Shown here piece by piece: positions 15,701 to 24,822 of a stretch of DNA of 64,000 nt. Origin of the DNA: Lepturacanthus savala. Its lineage: Eukaryota > Chordata > Actinopteri > Scombriformes > Trichiuridae. Where the stretch lies: the NCBI GenBank assembly GCA_030544235.1, contig CM060467.1, forward strand, positions 7,525,001 to 7,589,000, given 5' to 3'. How positions within the stretch are numbered: position 1 is the first letter of the stretch; every line of letters begins with the position of its first letter. The notes beneath the pieces were generated by a model. That model ran no database searches. It worked only from the letters and a program-made list of their open reading frames with translations, and was not told where the DNA came from. A program made the position numbers and the translations under genes.

Positions 15701-18700
15701 CAATTGCTCTTATTTTATATTTACATTAAATCCTCAACTGAGGACCTTTGCGTTGTAGATTGACAACAAAACAATGTTTGCCTGTCTACTTTAGCAGATT
15801 ATAGTCAACAAATCTAAGTTATTAAGCTGTTCGATCTACCATTCTGTATACATTACACCCCACTACATCAATTATTTATACTACAAAAGTGAAAAAAGCA
15901 AATGTCATCAAAGGTAATGTTTTATATAGGCTATATTATGATAGTTTTTATTGATAATAATAAAAATTGTCACATTATAGCCTATTACTGCAGGATTATG
16001 GGTCATTTTCTGAGCGAAGTCTGGTGAAGTCTGCATCCTATATGGACTCTGTAGATGTCCACTTGAGGCACCTTGAGGGCTTGATGAATTGTGGGTTTGG
16101 ACAGCCCGCAGCACTCACAGACTTCCTGGGAATGCACTCGCAAGGACCACAAATCTGCAAGTGCAATGAAGTTTGGACATTTGGTTTCAGCCTTAACATC
16201 AATAGATCTAATTGCAGTCTTATTACTTGCATAATTCTGACTGCTGGCTGACAGAGAATGCCGATAGCTCAGTGGTCATAAGTCTGGCTTAGTTAAAAGT
16301 ATGCAAAGTTCTTTCTGCACAATATATTTGCACATAGGTTTTTATTCTTACTGACTATTGTCCATTCTTAATCCTACCTGAATCACATTTTTTTTTTTTT
16401 TTTTTTTTTGGGGGGGGGGGGGGGGGGGCATTAAATAAAATAAACAGTATTTTGTTAACCTGGTTTGAACATCCTGATTACTTTTTTGTTTTGATCGTTC
16501 AAAAGTTCAAAAAAACTTTCTTGGTATACTTTTTTTGTTTTGGTAATGATACTTACCTAGGATCAAGAAAAAGTTTTTGTATGATTAGGAATGATTAAAT
16601 GAAGATTTAAGGCTCAGAGATCACAAAAATCCAGCAGTTCCTGCCTCAGTGTCTACAATAGATGAAGCACAATGCAGATGTTATTTCATATACTTTGTTC
16701 CTGGATTATACTGCTGATTATCTTCATTGTTTGATGCTAATTTGCTTAGATGTGAGTATTTTAGGCTGGACTGCAGATGTATTCTACAAAAGTAAAGCAG
16801 ATGTTAATTCTTGTTCTCTCACTCTATTTCCCAGGGGAAGGAGGCCCACCTGACACTACATTCATTGAAGATGCGGTCTTAGAGCTACTAAAGACTCGTC
16901 GCATCCTCAAGTGCTCTTATCCTTATGGATTCTTTCTGGAGCCTAAAAGCACAAAGAAAGAGATCTACGAGCTTATGCAGGTTTCAGTCCCACTTATTCA
17001 GAAAAAAATAACAACAAAAACAGCCAGTCTTCTAAGGGCTGGTAAAGGTTGTGGGACCAAAGCTTTCTACTTCATGATCTTCACAGTCTGCCCCAGTTAT
17101 GTCTAAACATCTCAGCTTATAGTTAAAGATCAAATTTAATGTAATTTATGAACACTGGTTTAGACACAGAATATATGTACTGTAGTATTTTATAGTATTG
17201 AAAGGCCAAGACATAAAAGCCAGCTGGTCTTTTATGTTGTGGCCTTTTAATACTGTAAAATAAATGGGCAACGATCCCAGAGGATTTACACTTTCTTAGA
17301 AGCTTGTGAAGTGAATATAGTTTTCAAAGTGGATACATACACAACAACCTTGAAAGTAGCTCACTTGAATTGGAACAATTATTTTATGAGACAAAAACTT
17401 GAAATTGTGTGTTTTTACACTAAAATAAAATTGAATCAAATCAAAATCTCTCAGCCAGTTCTCTCTCTCCTTTCAGACGGACTTGGAGATGGTGACTGAG
17501 GACCTCGCACAAAAGGTTAACCGGCCTTACCTGCGGACCCCACGGCACAAGATCATCCGTGCGGCCTGTCTGGTTCAGCAGAAGAGACAGGAGTTCCTAG
17601 CCTCAGTAGCGAGGGGAGTGGCCCCCAATGACTCTCCTGATGCCCCCAGGCGCAGGTACCATACTGTACAGATGTTCAGCTCACTGAAACTATCAACCCT
17701 AACTCTCAGAGTGAAACGCAGTGCTGTAATATCCCATTACCATAATTTGAAATCATAAAGAGTGACTCCATTAGGTATAAAATTTCATTTCATTTCAATA
17801 TCATTAATCAAATTCTCATACTGATAAAAAAAAATTCTCTCTCTGGCTTTGCTCACTTGCAGTTTTGCTGGCGGAACGTGGGACTGGGAATATTTAGGCT
17901 TTGCATCACCTGAGGTAAACGGAACAAGTTTAACAAGCGCATATAAATCACTGTATCTTTTGACACTGTCCATTATAGCCTGACAGAGATCAGATGGATT
18001 TTATGATTACATATCTAAACAAGCTAAAACAATCACTCTTGTTTTATCACACTCATTTATAATGATTTTAGATGCATCATCATAGTAGTACGTAAACTGG
18101 ACTCAATTATAATAATAATGCCAATGTACAGTTAAATGAGCACATTAATCACTATGACAGATGCAGTAATATTTTACTTGCAGGCTGGTTATTAATCATT
18201 GTATTTGTAATTATTACCTGTGAATTGTCACATCTGTGATTAGGAAACAACTGATTTGATCCGCTAATGCAGGCAAACTATAATTCATTTCACATCATGA
18301 TTATTAGCCAATTAGGTTGTATAGCCCTACATTATACATCTTTTCTTTGTCATTATGTATATCAAAATCTTTTTAAATCATTTTAATATTGCAGGTTTGA
18401 CTTTGGCTGTGTAATAGCACCAAAAAAAGCATTATGACCCAAAGATCACCATGTTATTCAACACACTGGGGCATGCCAGATGGTTCAGTGTTCCCCTGTG
18501 CACCCAGTTGGAATGATTAAAAGCACTGCACTCTACGCAACACCTACGCAGGTTACTCCCGAACATTTTAACAGGCGTTTGTGGTTAACACATAAAACTG
18601 TCAATCAATCTAATGATTATTGACCTGGCTTTTTCTGCATTGCTTAATGCATGCACCCAATAGTGATGCACTATGGCAATATGTTGTATTATTTCTCTAA

Positions 18701-21700
18701 CTTTCTGCACGGCGGTATGTTTTAAACATACAGGCTTATCATCTGGGACACATTCACATAATGTGGTTCAACAGCTGCATCTATATTTACGCTTTTAGTG
18801 TTGCTTTCTTCTGAAGTGTTAAAAACTCAACACAAATATGCAAATTGCATCAAACCTAAACCTCTCGGGTTATTGTGCATATCTTTTAACAGCACAGAGC
18901 AGGCATTTCCCTATTGACAGGAAAACAAATGACAGGATCAGTCTTTCCTGCTTGTGTAATAAATTAATTTTGACACTCTTTATCCCCTGCCTGCTCAAAG
19001 GAAAAGTAGCGTTTATGTTTACTGAGTCAACAGTCACTGCTGGACACATATTTCTAGTTGTTGTTGTGAGTGAAATTAAGGCTGTCAATCAATTATAAAA
19101 TTATAATGATATCAATTATAATCAATTATAATATTATAAAATTAAGTAATTAATGGCAAAATCTTCTGAAAGCTTGTAATAATAATGAATAATTAAATGT
19201 ACGTAATGTAGAATGACCACAAGTCAAGTACTCTTTAATAGCAATTTTTGAACAAATATTCTCTCCTGTTAACAACAAATTTTCAATAAAACCATTAAGA
19301 CAGGTGACCTGATAGCCAAGCTGTTAAGGCACATACCACATGGGCAAACATGCCCTAAGCAGCAGATCCACAGTTTGAATCCTGGCTGGCCGGACCTTTA
19401 TTGCATATCATTACCCTACTCCCTTTCCCCCTTTTCTGTCTCTCTATTTTCAACTATAAGTAAAGGCACAAAATGCCCCAAAATAATCTTTTTTAAAAAA
19501 AAGAACATCACCCCAATCAACTGTTAGCTTTAAAGGCAGATTTCTTATCTGCACTTACAGGAATAATAAGTATTTTAAAACAACTTAGAAGGCACAAATT
19601 TCTTATACACATAAATATAAAAGATAATTAACAACTACAAATGTGTTCAATGTTCAAGTAATAATAGTCCTTCAAATATAAAAAAATGATAATAAAATAT
19701 TGTTTATTATATTCACACATGAAGACACAGAGAGAGAGTTGAAAGGAATTATTTCCCTCCACATGTGGCCTAACAATGGAGTGCAATTTAGCCCCCTTCC
19801 AGGCAAGCTATTATTAGTAGTATTAGGTCATCTAGTTTCATATACCAACATCTTCCATCTAGCTTTAAAACAGAGCCATTGCCAAACAAATTAAGTCACA
19901 ATTCATTGTGTTACATGTTGCCTGCTTTCACCTGTTGCTAGTCTAGACACACCGATGAAAAGTGGAGTAGCAGTGAACACTCTTGGATGAATAAGAAAAT
20001 AAGAAATAAATTGTTTACATTTTGCTGCACTGTTGCTTGAGAATGGAAGGAACGATCAATACTATCTCTTGGTTTATTGTACTATCATCATAGATCATTA
20101 AGAGACATGTACAATATAAACCAACTGAATCCCACACAACTAGTTCAGTATACAAGCAACAACAACCAGTTTAATTGAGCTACATACACACTACAAATAT
20201 ATGTATTTCCTTTAAAAGAACAAATCACCAATGCAAATTCATGTGGTGCTCATTTCCCCTCAAACCTCCTCTCTCCTATACGATTTAAATAACAACCGAG
20301 CCTCATATCCCTTTACTGCCAGCAAATTATGTTGTGCACATCGGTTTTTGAGAAAGTTCACAGTAAACGTTGCCACCAGATGCTGAACACTGAGCCACTC
20401 TAAAACGATGAAGTTTTTATTTCGGTTCCTTAATTAAGAGGCTTTGTCTCTCAGCTGCAGTAGTTAATGGGAACACCATACTAATAATCAAAGCCTGATG
20501 ACAATGCCTCACAGGCTCAGCTACAGATGGTCCGCTCCACAGCTCTTACAATGCCTGCAGATCACTTCATAGGGAGATATATTTAGAGCGGTGGAAGAAA
20601 GAGGACATGAATGAATGACAGTGTTTGGGTGGCATGCTTTGATTATATGAATGTATTGTGCAAATGTATGCAATTGATTATTTCACAAGGTACTGATATA
20701 TATGTATATGTAACCTTTTCGTGTAGGTCTAGGACATTTGAAAGTCTGGACTAAACCTCAATCATCTTTTGTTTTGTTACACTGTACATACAAACAAACT
20801 GAATCATGGTTTCGTTTGATCCAGACTGACACCACCTCTTTTTGTCGGACCACGTTAGGTTTATGGAGCTAATATTGTAATATTTGGTCAAATGTTTTGT
20901 ACCAAATACCACACCTCCTTCAGTTGATGAAGGAGGTGATTATGAGAGACAGCTTAATTAAAAGGCTACAGACCTCCCACTATCATCTTGCCTTCAGGGA
21001 ATGTAGGATTTGAGATTTCCTGTATTTAAAAAGTGTGTACTCATACACACCTACTACACTATGGCACTTTATTTTGTTGTTTCAGGTGGACAAGCTTTTG
21101 AAACATAGCACTTGATTCTACTTAATTTAAACTTTGCCGAGTGACAAAGTGTCAGAAATATCACATTACTTGTTGTTTGTTGAAATAATAAAAGATCTGC
21201 TACATAGTCTCTAATGCAGAGAGCATAGTATCTAAGGGGTGCTTTTAGGCAAGTGGGAAGTCCTGTTATTTCAAACAAATTATATCGAACCCTGGGTATA
21301 TGAACTTTTAGTTCATTTTGAATTGTGTTGTCAAAACTTGGCTGGCAAAATCACTTTCCCTTTTGATGGAGTATTCTTCTGAGATAAGACTGACATACAC
21401 ACAGTAGTTTCCAACATCTGAACCTCAATTCTCATGTTGCTTCATTTCTAATTCCCCTCCAGCGAGAGTGCGCTCTGGTTGGATTCAGTCTAGAGTGGAG
21501 GCTAACGATTGAAGGCTCGGTCTGTAGATGAAAGGGTGTGAAGGCGTCTCTAGGTGCTGATCTTTCCTGGAACAGAAGACTCCAACCACATTTGAAGCAA
21601 TCTGTGTTACGACTTGTGTTAGAGCTACTAGTTTACAAGTTCACATTGAATAATTTATGGTAAAAAAAAAACTTAGATATGAATCAGAAAACTGTGAACT

Positions 21701-24700
21701 GTAGCCTCACTTGAGCCACATGTGGTAAGTTTCTGTTTTAGAGATGATTTGGCTGTAAAATGAGCATGATCGCCATCTTGAAAACGACAGAGAATTGGCC
21801 AATTAACAGTACCTTACCATCAATGATCATTTGTGTTATTTAATATTTATATATTACATGTCCAAATAGCACCAAATTAGACACTGCACTTCCATGGTCC
21901 CCCCGGAATATACCCACCAAGCGTGAAGTTGATTGGATGAAAGGTTGTCGAGCTATGTGAGGAAAATACAGGATAGACATTCCTGATTTATTGGTGTTTC
22001 TTAGTGATGCATGCTTTTTAAAGTGGTAATTCTTTGATGTTTTTTTTAAGGAGTATGCAGAGTTCCAGTACAGACGAAGACATAGGCAGCGGAGGCGAGG
22101 TGACATGGCCAGTCTCCGTAGCAACACACCCGACCCTGATGACCCAAGCGACAACACTTCAGGTACTGCAGTGGATAGAGAGGACTCTCTATCAGGGATT
22201 TTTAGCTTGTTTTTAGTTGGAGTTTGTGTTTTGAATTACTAGTTTCTGTCATTTGCCTGGTCCACGCTCATATATCACTTCAAACATGTAACAATGTATT
22301 TGAGTTGACATTTCGATAAATAAGGGAAAAGGTACTGAAATCTGACTACTATGGTTTGTTTAATGGTTTGTTGACGTATCCTCCAGAGTGGAAGTCCACT
22401 TCCAGAAGGTAATCAATCAGAACAGAGTGGGCACTGAATTAAATTGGCTGAATTGAGGGGCTGTGTCAGTATAAGATAAATACTGTAAATCATGCAAAGA
22501 TATTCTTTTAGAGTCCTGGATTAAAAACATTGGTCTGTAAATGTGCCTGATATATCATCTTTAGTTAATTTAATGAACCTATGCCATACATCTGGATGGA
22601 TAATTGAATAATTGGCTCGACCCACTTTTGAGTGATATGATCCAAACAATGATGATAGTTCTGGCGGAAACACCTTAGCAGCAGGAATAAACAAATGTTT
22701 ACCTTAGTCAGAGTTTTACAATTTTTTAACTATATTTTTGGTGTTTTTTTATACTTAGCTAATATTGGCCCAGACTCTGGAAAAACATAACTGTTCACTG
22801 TTCATATTTCTAGTCCTTCTCAGTGCTGCTTTATTTTTGGCTGTGGAAGATGCACCATGTTTGCTGTTTTGAAAGCAACTAATAGGCTCTGTTGTGCCAA
22901 GAAGGATTAGAATGCACAGTCTGTCAGGTTTCTATTAGTAAAACATTTTTGCAATATTCACTAAAATTATAATAATTAACAGGAATTTGACTGAAATTTT
23001 TGACCTTTTACTTTTTCTGTAGACACACAGGATGCTGGAAGTGGACGTAGACAAGGTCCTCTGACGGTGAGTGCAGTTATTTTCATTTCAACCCAAGGCT
23101 TTCAGCCTTTGATGTTTTTCAAACTTTCCCTAAAAGACATTATACAGATTTATTCCAGTTGAATTGATTTCTAAAGGATAATTTTTTAAACAGTTGAAAC
23201 ATTGATAATAAAAAACAGTTTGGTTGATTTTTGGGTGGAGGTGAGCATGTGGGCAGCAGGGTTTTGGCCTTTTTTTCCCATACATAATTCATGTGCTGGC
23301 ATGTATTACCTCAGAGGCTTGCATTTCCATTACAGCAAGGCTGCCATTTGAAGGTCTTAAGTAATGATGTGGTTCTCTGGAGTCGATGACGTTTAAAAGC
23401 AGTGTTCTCTCTTTGGAGCTGTTCACTCATGTTTACTATTGGTTTTGATTTTCTTCTGGTTGCCAAGAGATCAAAGTGTTCAAAGGCTGTGCTGCACTAA
23501 TCACTGTCACTTTTTTACCTAACCACCCAATCACAGTAGAGGAGAGGCGGGACAAACATCACAAAGACGTTACTACTTGCAAATTAAGAAATGATTAAGT
23601 ATTGATAGTAATATTTGTGTTTCCTTCCACCTTTTCTTTTTGCATTTCAAAAATTGAGAATAAATACTTGCATGGAAATGCCAGAAATTCAAAAGAAAGC
23701 TGAAAATCTGCATAAAAGTTTTTACGTTTGGAGGGTGTGGATTTGTTAGCCTATCAAGGTGGGGCTGGATGTGGGTTGGGTTGCTTTGGCTCTACTCCAG
23801 AGGTGGTAAATATATGGAAGTTTTGTCTTTTCATTGGATTTGTTGATAAATAAATTGAAGCTTGTGTTTCTAACTTGCTTCGGCCTTGTATTTCCTTGCA
23901 GGGTCTTGGTTCTTTGGACGATGATGACCCAAACATTCTATTGGCCATTCAGCTGTCACTCCAGGACTCGGGGATGGCAGGGGCTGAGCCCAATCACGAG
24001 GCTCTTGCCAATGAAGCATCACTTGGGGCTATTGGCACGTCCCTGCCTTCCAGGCTTGAGCAGAGTGCTCCGGGTGTAGAGGTCCTTTCCAGGGTTTCCC
24101 TAAGCAGCTCAGAACTGCTGGAGCTGGGAGATAACTTGGCGAGACTCGGCACCATAAGCAGCCACAACTACTCCGCTTCCAGTGCTTCCGCTTCTGTAGA
24201 GCACTACGAGGGTCACCACCGGGCCTACGGGGCCTCTGTGCCAATACCGGTGGCTCCAGGTGGCAGCAACTCCTCAACCGGCCTCTTCTCCTCCTCCAGC
24301 GACACAATAGACTCAACCACATACGGCAGTCACGACCCGTCCTCTTCCTCTGCATTAGCCGCAAACGCTAACCTGCTGGGCAACATCATGGCTTGGTTCC
24401 ACGACATGAACCCTCAAGGGATCACCCTGGTCCCCTCAACCTCCTCCGACACCGACACAGACCTGGATCCACTCCACGGGGGTGGAGAAGAACACCTGCA
24501 ACACGAAGAAAAAGCCGGGGCCGTCGTCCTACCTGAAAATAGGAAACCTCATGAAGTGATGGCAGACGTAGGGTTTCATTCTCAGAGAGTGAGCGACAGG
24601 GAGGAAAAGGAGTGTGCTGTCGCCGAGAGACCCACCCAGCTCGATCTCGTGGGGCTGGACTCGATGCCGCTACCTTACATGTCCACCCTCAACACAGCTG

Positions 24701-24822
24701 GAGACCACGCAGAGCGGGGAGGCTCAAAGGTCCATGTTGACACTCCGCGATGTGACTCTGTATCCGACCAGTTACCCAGCACCAGCTCCTCAGAGTGGGA
24801 GGATCAAGTGCACTTGGTATGA
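562..24822 (+). CDS. ankib1: ankib1: ankyrin repeat and IBR domain E3 ubiquitin ligase (3' part, 17 coding exons)
   Basis: Seventeen exons with GT-AG borders join in frame to 957 residues plus stop: 562..744, 1739..1856, 4228..4436, 7004..7092, 7191..7335, 8364..8530, 10645..10733, 11515..11645, 14071..14205, 14637..14723, 15068..15134, 16835..16980, 17477..17655, 17863..17914, 22051..22162, 23023..23066, 23902..24822. Order of domains: acidic linker, RING1, IBR, RING2 with the catalytic-type cysteine in EGCNHM, Ariadne-like helices, a UIM ([16 protein letters not shown]) and a Ser/Thr-rich C-terminus ending QVHLV, as in vertebrate ANKIB1. RBR ligases accept ubiquitin from an E2 as a thioester on the RING2 cysteine before passing it to substrate; this is family knowledge. 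The 5' exons encoding the ankyrin repeats and start codon lie before the window. Introns hold many fish transposon relics but none interrupts an exon. The gene faces the lifeguard gene tail to tail. Confidence 0.95.
1229..1244. repeat. 16-bp perfect palindrome CACACCTGCAGGTGTG
   Basis: Contains overlapping CACCTG and CAGGTG, the E-box form bound by Snail and ZEB factors. It lies in an ankib1 intron and regulatory use is speculative. Confidence 0.6.
1739..1856 (+). CDS. ankib1: ankib1 internal coding exon
   Basis: Acceptor CCTCTAG, donor ATG/GTACAT. The 118 nt read [17 protein letters not shown], then [12 protein letters not shown] and EALLRAH, ending in phase 1. The split codon completes as Asp with the exon at 4228. 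The sequence matches the ANKIB1 linker. Confidence 0.92.
4228..4436 (+). CDS. ankib1: ankib1 internal coding exon
   Basis: Acceptor GTGCCTTAG, donor CTG/GTGAGA. It encodes [42 protein letters not shown] and ends DEASSL in phase 0, just before RING1. The proline-rich stretch is a characteristic ANKIB1 linker. Confidence 0.93.
6628..6658. repeat. (GT)n microsatellite
   Basis: Short interrupted GT repeat in an ankib1 intron. Further small dinucleotide runs occur at 5271..5287 (GA), 9694..9717 (CT), 34120..34142 (GT), 37582..37599 (AT) and 53827..53852 (CA). Confidence 0.85.
7004..7092 (+). CDS. ankib1: ankib1 exon: first half of RING1
   Basis: Acceptor TCTCACAG, donor GG/GTATGT in phase 2. It encodes [20 protein letters not shown] followed by HEFCRACWE. 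This supplies the CxxC, CGH and CxxC zinc ligands of RING1, the E2-binding ring in RBR ligases. Confidence 0.95.
7191..7335 (+). CDS. ankib1: ankib1 exon: second half of RING1 and linker
   Basis: Acceptor ATATCCTCAG, donor AAG/GTAGAG. It encodes [20 protein letters not shown] and the final RING1 cysteine pair CPAYDC, then [19 protein letters not shown]. It is separated from the previous exon by a 98-bp intron. Confidence 0.95.
7720..7985. mobile_element. Tc1-like derived MITE fragment with long palindrome
   Basis: The segment starts with TAAAATAATAGCAATAAAAA and contains a palindrome at 7907..7966 whose right arm CTAAATATTAGTCCAGTGAT continues into TTCACAGGAATACTAAATCC. This resembles the 3' end of a fish Tc1-like family whose copies begin with AAAATAATAGCA. 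Family assignment is from memory. Confidence 0.5.
7907..7966. repeat. 60-bp near-perfect palindrome
   Basis: The two 30-nt arms, ATTCCTGTGAATCAC... and its reverse complement, meet at TAGCTA with no loop and differ at two positions. Read directly from the sequence. Confidence 0.95.
8364..8530 (+). CDS. ankib1: ankib1 exon: IBR domain
   Basis: Acceptor GCCATCAG, donor TG/GTTGGT in phase 2. It encodes [20 protein letters not shown] and later [15 protein letters not shown], the in-between-RING zinc module. A short insertion rich in Gly, Ser and Thr separates the two halves, as in ANKIB1. Confidence 0.95.
8955..9370 (+). mobile_element. Tc1/mariner-like transposase relic
   Basis: Degraded plus-strand coding remnant in an ankib1 intron. 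A frame around 9220..9290 reads RVARWKP then SKR and later PTWSLK, matching the Tc1 block RVARWKPLLSKRHMxARLEF with frame breaks. Upstream bases around 9135..9180 also fit a degraded transposase. It has no intact reading frame, so it is inactive. Confidence 0.6.
10125..10259. mobile_element. 135-bp TTAA-ended MITE
   Basis: The left end TTAAAGGTCCCATATTGT and right end ACAATATGGGAACTTTAA form 18-bp terminal inverted repeats with one mismatch, bounded by TTAA. TTAA borders suggest piggyBac-type mobilisation. Related short copies are common in fish genomes (recalled, not searched). Confidence 0.75.
10645..10733 (+). CDS. ankib1: ankib1 exon: end of IBR
   Basis: Acceptor TATTCAG, donor GAAT/GTGAGT. 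It encodes [20 protein letters not shown] then KISEMRPKE. The CQGEAH..CDC residues finish the IBR zinc sites. It ends in phase 1 and the split codon gives Leu with the next exon. Confidence 0.94.
11515..11645 (+). CDS. ankib1: ankib1 exon: start of RING2 with catalytic-type cysteine
   Basis: Acceptor CTATTGAAG, donor AAG/GTAAGT. It encodes [15 protein letters not shown], then [20 protein letters not shown]. By alignment to known RBR ligases, the cysteine of GCNHM (codon at 11622..11624) is the ubiquitin-accepting residue; that assignment is family knowledge. Confidence 0.95.
13555..13830 (+). repeat. Widespread teleost interspersed repeat
   Basis: Includes CAATTTAGAGTCACCAATTA, TTTTTGGACTGTGGGAGGAA and GAGTACCCAGTGAAAACCCA, a combination I recognise as highly repeated in teleost genomes. 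It sits in an ankib1 intron just before the exon at 14071. I cannot name the family with certainty. Confidence 0.65.
14071..14205 (+). CDS. ankib1: ankib1 exon: end of RING2
   Basis: Acceptor CTTCTTGTAG, donor GAG/GTACGC. It encodes [16 protein letters not shown], completing RING2, followed by [20 protein letters not shown]. Forty-five codons, phase 0 at both ends. Confidence 0.95.
14637..14723 (+). CDS. ankib1: ankib1 exon: post-RING2 helix
   Basis: Acceptor GGTTTTGCAG, donor CAG/GTAAAC. Twenty-nine codons beginning [20 protein letters not shown], part of the Ariadne-like helical region after RING2. Confidence 0.93.
15068..15134 (+). CDS. ankib1: ankib1 exon: helical segment
   Basis: Acceptor CACTATAG, donor GGAA/GTGAGT. 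It encodes [20 protein letters not shown] then SG in phase 1. Highly charged and heptad-like. Confidence 0.92.
16388..16428 (+). repeat. T22-G19 homopolymer junction
   Basis: Twenty-two T followed directly by nineteen G in an ankib1 intron. The G run can form a G-quadruplex. The exact lengths may reflect sequencing or assembly error. Confidence 0.85.
16835..16980 (+). CDS. ankib1: ankib1 exon: helical segment
   Basis: Acceptor ATTTCCCAG, donor CAG/GTTTCA (a weaker donor than its neighbours). It encodes [20 protein letters not shown] and [20 protein letters not shown], matching ANKIB1. Confidence 0.93.
17187..17261. repeat. 75-bp hairpin (MITE-like inverted repeat)
   Basis: The left arm ATTTTATAGTATTGAAAGGC... 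pairs with the right arm ...GGCCTTTTAATACTGTAAAAT over 33 bp with four mismatches and a 9-nt loop. It lies in the ankib1 intron 16981..17476. It is probably a small MITE; a microRNA-like hairpin is less likely. Confidence 0.8.
17477..17655 (+). CDS. ankib1: ankib1 exon
   Basis: Acceptor CCTTTCAG, donor GCAG/GTACCA. It encodes [20 protein letters not shown], then [20 protein letters not shown] and [14 protein letters not shown], ending in phase 2. Confidence 0.94.
17863..17914 (+). CDS. ankib1: ankib1 short exon
   Basis: Acceptor CACTTGCAG, donor GAG/GTAAAC. Seventeen whole codons encode [17 protein letters not shown], a conserved ANKIB1 block. The split first codon gives Ser. Confidence 0.92.
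19302..19505 (+). mobile_element. tRNA-derived SINE
   Basis: The head has an A-box-like TAGCCAAGCTG (19313) and a B-box-like AGTTTGAATCC (19372..19382) spaced as in tRNA genes. The body includes TTATTGCATATCATTACCCT and the tail AAGGCACAAAATGCCCCAAA AT followed by an A-rich end. This matches a SINE common in percomorph fish. The B-box carries TTTGA instead of TTCGA, so it is an old copy. Confidence 0.75.
20912..20938. repeat. Perfect 11-bp hairpin
   Basis: CACCTCCTTCA and TGAAGGAGGTG pair perfectly around the loop GTTGA within the 4.1-kb ankib1 intron. It is too short for a typical microRNA precursor. Confidence 0.85.
21890..21990 (+). repeat. Dispersed repeat, copy 1
   Basis: Contains GCGTGAAGTTGATTGGATGA and GGAAAATACAGGATAGACAT. 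A related stretch is found at 58570..58650. Repeats of this form (AGTGTGAAGTxGATTGGATG) recur in fish genomes as I recall. Confidence 0.45.
22051..22162 (+). CDS. ankib1: ankib1 exon (basic tract)
   Basis: Acceptor is a T-rich tract ending TTTAAG; donor CAG/GTACTG. It encodes [20 protein letters not shown] and then [13 protein letters not shown]. The arginine-rich run is conserved in ANKIB1 and could act as a basic targeting signal (inference). It follows a 4.1-kb intron, the longest intron within the ankib1 part of the window. Confidence 0.92.
23023..23066 (+). CDS. ankib1: ankib1 small exon
   Basis: Acceptor TTTTCTGTAG, donor ACG/GTGAGT. It encodes [14 protein letters not shown] in frame between the basic exon and the UIM exon. 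The linker is shorter here than I recall for the mammalian protein. Confidence 0.82.
23902..24822 (+). CDS. ankib1: ankib1 terminal coding exon (UIM and C-terminus)
   Basis: Acceptor CCTTGCAG; open for 306 codons to TGA at 24820..24822. It begins [20 protein letters not shown], a ubiquitin-interacting motif (acidic patch, then ALxLSL-like core). Later blocks match ANKIB1: [50 protein letters not shown] and the final EDQVHLV. The rest is low-complexity Ser/Thr/Gly. Confidence 0.95.
   Translation, partial: GLGSLDDDDPNILLAIQLSLQDSGMAGAEPNHEALANEASLGAIGTSLPSRLEQSAPGVEVLSRVSLSSSELLELGDNLARLGTISSHNYSASSASASVEHYEGHHRAYGASVPIPVAPGGSNSSTGLFSSSSDTIDSTTYGSHDPSSSSALAANANLLGNIMAWFHDMNPQGITLVPSTSSDTDTDLDPLHGGGEEHLQHEEKAGAVVLPENRKPHEVMADVGFHSQRVSDREEKECAVAERPTQLDLVGLDSMPLPYMSTLNTAGDHAERGGSKVHVDTPRCDSVSDQLPSTSSSEWEDQVHLV

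Larger units (their letters stand above)
745..17862 (+). other. ankib1: ankib1 introns up to 17.9 kb: contents of gene-free stretches
   Basis: Introns longer than 300 bp: 745..1738, 1857..4227, 4437..7003, 7336..8363, 8531..10644, 10734..11514, 11646..14070, 14206..14636, 14724..15067, 15135..16834 and 16981..17476. The 561 bases before the first exon are also intronic. Recognisable contents (MITEs, Tc1-like relic, teleost repeat, hairpin, homopolymer tract, GT and GA microsatellites) are listed separately. In 1..561, 745..1738, 1857..4227, 10734..11514, 14206..14636 and 14724..15067 I see nothing beyond AT-rich intron sequence and a small palindrome at 1229. Confidence 0.7.
17915..22050 (+). 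other. ankib1: ankib1 4.1-kb intron
   Basis: Largest intron within the ankib1 part of the window. It holds a tRNA-derived SINE (19302..19505), an AT-rich direct-repeat patch (19085..19145), an 11-bp perfect hairpin (20912..20938) and part of a dispersed repeat near 21890..21990. The rest is unremarkable. The introns at 22163..23022 and 23067..23901 show nothing recognisable. Confidence 0.7.

Noticed and set aside
20912..20938. Perfect hairpin considered as a microRNA or terminator
   Set aside because: The stem is only 11 bp and the setting is a vertebrate intron; no support for either role.
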